Positions 60,710 through 64,000 of a DNA stretch of 64,000 nt are shown in pieces. Source of the DNA: Blastococcus tunisiensis (GTDB lineage: Bacteria > Actinomycetota > Actinomycetes > Mycobacteriales > Geodermatophilaceae). The translations under genes were made by a program, and so were the position numbers. Within the stretch, counting starts at the first letter, position 1. The number at the start of each line of letters is the position of its first letter. The stretch is from the NCBI RefSeq assembly GCF_900112815.1, contig NZ_FOND01000001.1, forward strand, positions 156,816 to 220,815, given 5' to 3'. Under the pieces are notes generated by a model, which was given only the letters and a program-made list of their open reading frames with translations, made no database searches and had not been told where the DNA came from.

Positions 60710-61768
60710 GTGAGGGAGAAGATGCGCGGGATCACCGGCCCGCTGGCCAAGCTGATCGCCTTCGGCCTGGTCACCGTGCTGGCCAGCTACGTGCTGCTCA
60801 GCACGATCACCAACGCCGGCTACGGGGAGCAGATCGCCTACCGGGCGGAGTTCAGCGACGTGGCCGGCCTGGTCGAGGGCGACGAGGTGCGCATCGCCGG
60901 CGTCCGTGTCGGCCAGGTCACCGGGATCGGGCTGGGGGAAGGGACCGACCGGCCGGTGGCGATGGTCGACCTCGAGGTGTCCGGTGAGGTCCCGCTGCCC
61001 GCGCGGGTCGAGGCGACCATCCGCTACCGCAACCTGGTCGGGCAGCGGTACATCGCGCTGACCGACAGCGACGGCTCGGCGGGGGAGACCCTCGACGAGG
61101 GGGACACCATCCCGCTGGCGCAGACGGCGCCCGCGCTGGACCTCACCATCCTGTTCGGCGGCTTCCGCCCGCTGCTGCAGGCGCTGTCGCCGGCCGACAT
61201 GAACCGGCTCTCCTACGAGATCATCCAGGTGTTCCAGGGCGAGGGCGGAACGGTGCAGAGCCTCCTGTCGCACGTCGCGTCGCTGAGCGACTCCCTCGCC
61301 GACAAGGACGCGGTCATCGGCAGCATGATCGACAACCTGACCACGGTGATGAGCACCGTGGCCGACCGCGACCAGCAGCTGTCCGACCTCGTCGTCAGCC
61401 TGCAGCAGTTCGTCACCGGGCTGGCGGGCGACCGCGAGGCGATCTTCGACTCGCTGCAGACCATCGACACCCTCGCGGTGGCCACGAGCGACTTCCTGGC
61501 CGACGCGCGGGCGCCCCTGGCGGCCGACATCCAGGCGCTGGGCGACCTCTCGACCAACCTGGCGGCCGACCGGGAGCTGGTCGAGGAGTTCCTGCAGCTG
61601 GCGCCGGTCAAGATCGACCTGATCACCCGCACCGCGATCAACGGCAGCTGGTTCAACTTCTACATGTGCTCGGCGAACGGGACCCTGGTGCTCCCGGGCA
61701 CCGGTGGCGAGGACGGGTTCGCCGTGACCGTGCCGCCGCTCGAGAGCGGCGCGGAGGGGTGCAGCTGA
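60710..61768 (+). CDS. mceB: Mce family protein B
   Basis: A 352-residue Mce protein with membrane helix LIAFGLVTVLASYVLLSTI and MCE domain YRAEFSDVAGLVEGDEVRIAGVRVGQVTGI...VEATIRYRNLVGQRYIAL. A helical needle region follows, then a C-terminal WFNFYMCSANGT segment. GTG 60710 is the start; ATG 60722 is an alternative. It overlaps mceC by one base. Confidence 0.92.
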   Translation: MREKMRGITGPLAKLIAFGLVTVLASYVLLSTITNAGYGEQIAYRAEFSDVAGLVEGDEVRIAGVRVGQVTGIGLGEGTDRPVAMVDLEVSGEVPLPARVEATIRYRNLVGQRYIALTDSDGSAGETLDEGDTIPLAQTAPALDLTILFGGFRPLLQALSPADMNRLSYEIIQVFQGEGGTVQSLLSHVASLSDSLADKDAVIGSMIDNLTTVMSTVADRDQQLSDLVVSLQQFVTGLAGDREAIFDSLQTIDTLAVATSDFLADARAPLAADIQALGDLSTNLAADRELVEEFLQLAPVKIDLITRTAINGSWFNFYMCSANGTLVLPGTGGEDGFAVTVPPLESGAEGCS

Positions 61769-62799
61769 TGGCCCGCGGATCCAGGCCCTTCCGGGACCGG
61801 AACCCGGTGACGATCGGGGCGATCAGCCTCACCGTGATCGCCACGCTGGTCCTCCTCGCCTTCAACGCCCAGTCGCTGCCGCTGATCGGCGGCGGCACCG
61901 TCTACCAGGCGCGGTTCTCCGAGGCGGCCGGTCTGAAGCCCGACGACGTCGTGCGCGTCGCCGGCGTGAAGGTCGGCAAGGTGGAGAGCCTGGCGCTGGA
62001 GGACGGCGCGGTCACGGTCGAGTTCCGGGTGAAGGACGCCTTCGTCGGCGACCGGTCGGAGGCGGCGATCAAGATCGAGACCGTGCTCGGCGCGAAGTAC
62101 CTGGCGCTCGTCCCGCGCGGGTCCGGCGAACTCGACCCCGACCAGCCGATCCCGCTGGAGCGGACCGCCTCGCCCTACGACGTCGTCGAGGCCTTCGCGG
62201 ACCTGTCGACGACGGTCGAGGAGCTGGACACGGCCCAGCTGGCCGGCTCGTTCGAGGTGCTGGCGGAGACGTTCGCCGACACCCCCGACGAGGTGCGCAC
62301 GTCCCTGCAGGGCCTGGCCCGGCTGTCGGACACCATCGCCTCGCGGGACGCGCAGCTGCAGGAGCTGCTGTCGGCGACCCGGCAGGTGACCCAGGTCCTC
62401 GCCGACCGCAACGGCGAGTTCACCCAGCTGATCCTGGACTCCAACACGCTGCTCACCGAGGTGCAGGAGCGCCGGGCGCTGATCGACTCGATCCTCACGG
62501 ACGTGCAGGAGCTGGCCACCCAGCTGTCGGGCCTGGTCGCGGACAACCGCGAGGCGCTCACCCCCACGCTGCAGCAGCTGTCGACGGTGACCGACATCCT
62601 CAGCCGCAACCGGGCGGCGCTGGCCGAGACGGTGGACAACTTCGCGCCGTTCGTGCGGGTGTTCGCCAACACCCTCGGCAACGGCCGCTGGTTCGACAGC
62701 TTCGTGAACGACCTGCTGCCCACGGTCCTCGGCTCGGTGGTCTGCGGCGGCGTGCAGCAGACGCCGCTGCCGGTCGGCTGCTCGGAGGAGACGGGATGA
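61768..62799 (+). CDS. mceC: Mce family protein C
   Basis: A 343-residue Mce protein. Membrane helix TIGAISLTVIATLVLLAF, MCE domain YQARFSEAAGLKPDDVVRVAGVKVGKVESL and GAKYLALVPRG, then the usual long coiled helix and a C-terminal SFVNDLLPTVLGSVVCGG. The ATG overlaps the mceB stop by one base, and the stop overlaps mceD by 4 bases. Confidence 0.92.
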   Translation: MARGSRPFRDRNPVTIGAISLTVIATLVLLAFNAQSLPLIGGGTVYQARFSEAAGLKPDDVVRVAGVKVGKVESLALEDGAVTVEFRVKDAFVGDRSEAAIKIETVLGAKYLALVPRGSGELDPDQPIPLERTASPYDVVEAFADLSTTVEELDTAQLAGSFEVLAETFADTPDEVRTSLQGLARLSDTIASRDAQLQELLSATRQVTQVLADRNGEFTQLILDSNTLLTEVQERRALIDSILTDVQELATQLSGLVADNREALTPTLQQLSTVTDILSRNRAALAETVDNFAPFVRVFANTLGNGRWFDSFVNDLLPTVLGSVVCGGVQQTPLPVGCSEETG

Positions 62800-64000
62800 G
62801 CGGCTCCCTGCAGCGCGGCGTCGCCCTGGCGGCGACCCTCGTCCTCCTCGCGGCCCTGGGCTGGACGGTGCTCCGCCCGGCCGGCCAGTACCGGGTGACC
62901 GCGTACTTCACCCAGACCGTCGGGCTCTACCCGGGCTCCGGGGTGAGCATCCTGGGCATCGACGTCGGCGACGTCACCGGGATCACCGCCCTGGGCGACC
63001 GGGTGCGCGTGGACATGGTCATCGACGACGACTACGACATCCCCGCGGACGCGCAGGCCGTCGTCCTCGCGCCGTCCCTGGTCTCCGACCGGTACGTGCA
63101 GTTCTCGCCGGTCTACGACGGCGGACCGACCATGGCCGACGGCGCCGAGGTGCCGGTGGAGCGCACGGCCACCCCGGTGGAGCTGGACCAGGTGTACGGC
63201 GCGCTCGACGAGCTGTCCGCCGCGCTCGGCCCCGACGGGGCCAACGCGAACGGTGCCCTGTCGGACCTCGTCGACGTCGGCGCGGCGAACCTCGACGGCA
63301 ACGGCGAGGCGCTGAACCGCACCCTCACCGGTTTCTCGCAGGCGGTGGAGACCCTGGCGACCAACCGCGACGACCTGTTCGCGTCCCTGGACAACCTGCA
63401 GACCTTCACCAGCGCACTGGCCACCGTCGACGCGCAGGTCGGCCGGTTCAACGACAACATGGCCGCGGTCTCGGAGCTGCTGGCCGACGAGCGGGAGGAC
63501 CTCGCCGCGGCGGTCCGGCTGCTCTCCCGGGCGCTGGCCGACGTCGCCGGGTTCATCCGGGACAACACGACCCTGCTGTCGACGAACGTCAACCGGCTCG
63601 CCGACGTCACGCTCTCCCTGGTCCAGCAGCGCGCGGCGCTGGGCGAGGTCCTCGACGTGGCGCCGGCCGCGCTGGGCAACCTGGCGCACGCCTACAACCC
63701 CGACTACGGCACGCTCGACACCCGCGACAACGGGCTCGGCGCGGTCAACGCCGAGGTCGTGGTGTGCGGCGCGCTGTTCCAGCTGGGCCGGGTGCGCGTC
63801 GACGACCTGCCGGTGCCGATCGTCGACGAGGTGACCGGGCTCCTGGAGCCCCTCCAGACGACCACCGAGGCGGTCTGCGCCCGGCTGCTGTCCGGGGACG
63901 CCGACGCCGACGGCACGCTCGACGACCTGAACCAGAACGGCCGGCCGGACTACGAGGAGCTGCGCGAGGCGCTGCTCGGCGGCCTGGGGGGCGGTGGCCC
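62796..64000 (+). CDS. mceD: Mce family protein D, 3' end beyond the window
   Basis: At least 401 codons remain open at the window edge. Membrane helix GVALAATLVLLAALGWTVL is followed by the MCE domain (YRVTAYFTQTVGLYPGSGVSILGIDVGDVTGI, VVLAPSLVSDRYVQFSPVY), typical of MceD. The helical region follows, with a Ca2+-binding-like DADADGTLDDLNQNGRPDYEEL segment near the end. ATG 62796 overlaps the mceC stop (ATGA). Confidence 0.9.
   Translation, partial: MSGSLQRGVALAATLVLLAALGWTVLRPAGQYRVTAYFTQTVGLYPGSGVSILGIDVGDVTGITALGDRVRVDMVIDDDYDIPADAQAVVLAPSLVSDRYVQFSPVYDGGPTMADGAEVPVERTATPVELDQVYGALDELSAALGPDGANANGALSDLVDVGAANLDGNGEALNRTLTGFSQAVETLATNRDDLFASLDNLQTFTSALATVDAQVGRFNDNMAAVSELLADEREDLAAAVRLLSRALADVAGFIRDNTTLLSTNVNRLADVTLSLVQQRAALGEVLDVAPAALGNLAHAYNPDYGTLDTRDNGLGAVNAEVVVCGALFQLGRVRVDDLPVPIVDEVTGLLEPLQTTTEAVCARLLSGDADADGTLDDLNQNGRPDYEELREALLGGLGGGG

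Overview
The window is chromosomal DNA of a very GC-rich actinobacterium. Actinobacterial marks are GTG starts, a ferredoxin-dependent KorAB 2-oxoacid oxidoreductase, an Mkl-YrbE-Mce lipid importer operon, an ESX/WXG-like pair and TadE-type secretion. Overall gene style suggests Geodermatophilaceae (Blastococcus, Modestobacter or Geodermatophilus), but this is an inference and no search was run.

Layout. 1-5400 holds the end of the complex I operon (nuoK partial, nuoL, nuoM, nuoN), coupled to a polyprenyl diphosphate synthase (5400-6476) that probably makes the menaquinone side chain. 6.5-15.2 kb holds a PQQ-dependent-dehydrogenase-like lipoprotein, a PPOX flavoprotein divergent from a MocR regulator, korAB, htpX and an orphan pstS. 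40.5-51.8 kb holds yajQ, tRNA-Tyr, a TadE/G-like protein, an ESX-like pair, a structured leader with a 35-residue (GAKWNR)x3 peptide, a GGDEF/EAL protein, tRNA-Thr, tRNA-Met, rpmG, two MaoC-type dehydratase subunits, an M1-like peptidase, aspC and tRNA-Trp. 51.8-56.1 kb is the secE-nusG-rplK-rplA and rplJ-rplL block. 56.4-64.0 kb is an mkl-yrbE-yrbE-mceABCD operon that runs off the window.

Between pstS and yajQ sits a 25.3-kb integrated element, 15220-40551. A perfect 19-bp direct repeat (agcggtagttgtcgaactg) marks its ends. The repeat is the last six codons of yajQ plus the first base of the stop codon, so integration leaves YajQ intact and only changes its stop codon (TGA to TAA). A tyrosine recombinase lies 32 bp from the right repeat. 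The element also has an excisionase-like HTH protein, an ArdC-like antirestriction protein, a ParB-like protein and a MobF/TraA relaxase-helicase. No coupling protein, conjugation pore or FtsK-type translocase is visible, so it looks like an integrative mobilizable element rather than a complete ICE or AICE. Its cargo includes a GGDEF-EAL enzyme with both motifs intact, an ImmA/IrrE-type protease paired with a tail-anchored membrane protein, and several unknown genes.

The most striking cargo is a five-gene operon at 15582-21874. Its order is calcineurin-like phosphoesterase, helical protein, P-loop GTPase, second P-loop GTPase, GAP1-like protein, and every junction is a 4-bp GTGA/ATGA overlap. 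It matches the GTPase-centred conflict (putative defence) systems predicted by comparative genomics. Other items worth a second look are TGCGGACT octamer arrays at both element ends and at 22.1 kb, a 1-kb gene-free block with two long stem-loops ahead of ardC, a candidate oriT ahead of the relaxase, and the structured RNA plus repeat peptide at 44.35-44.66 kb.
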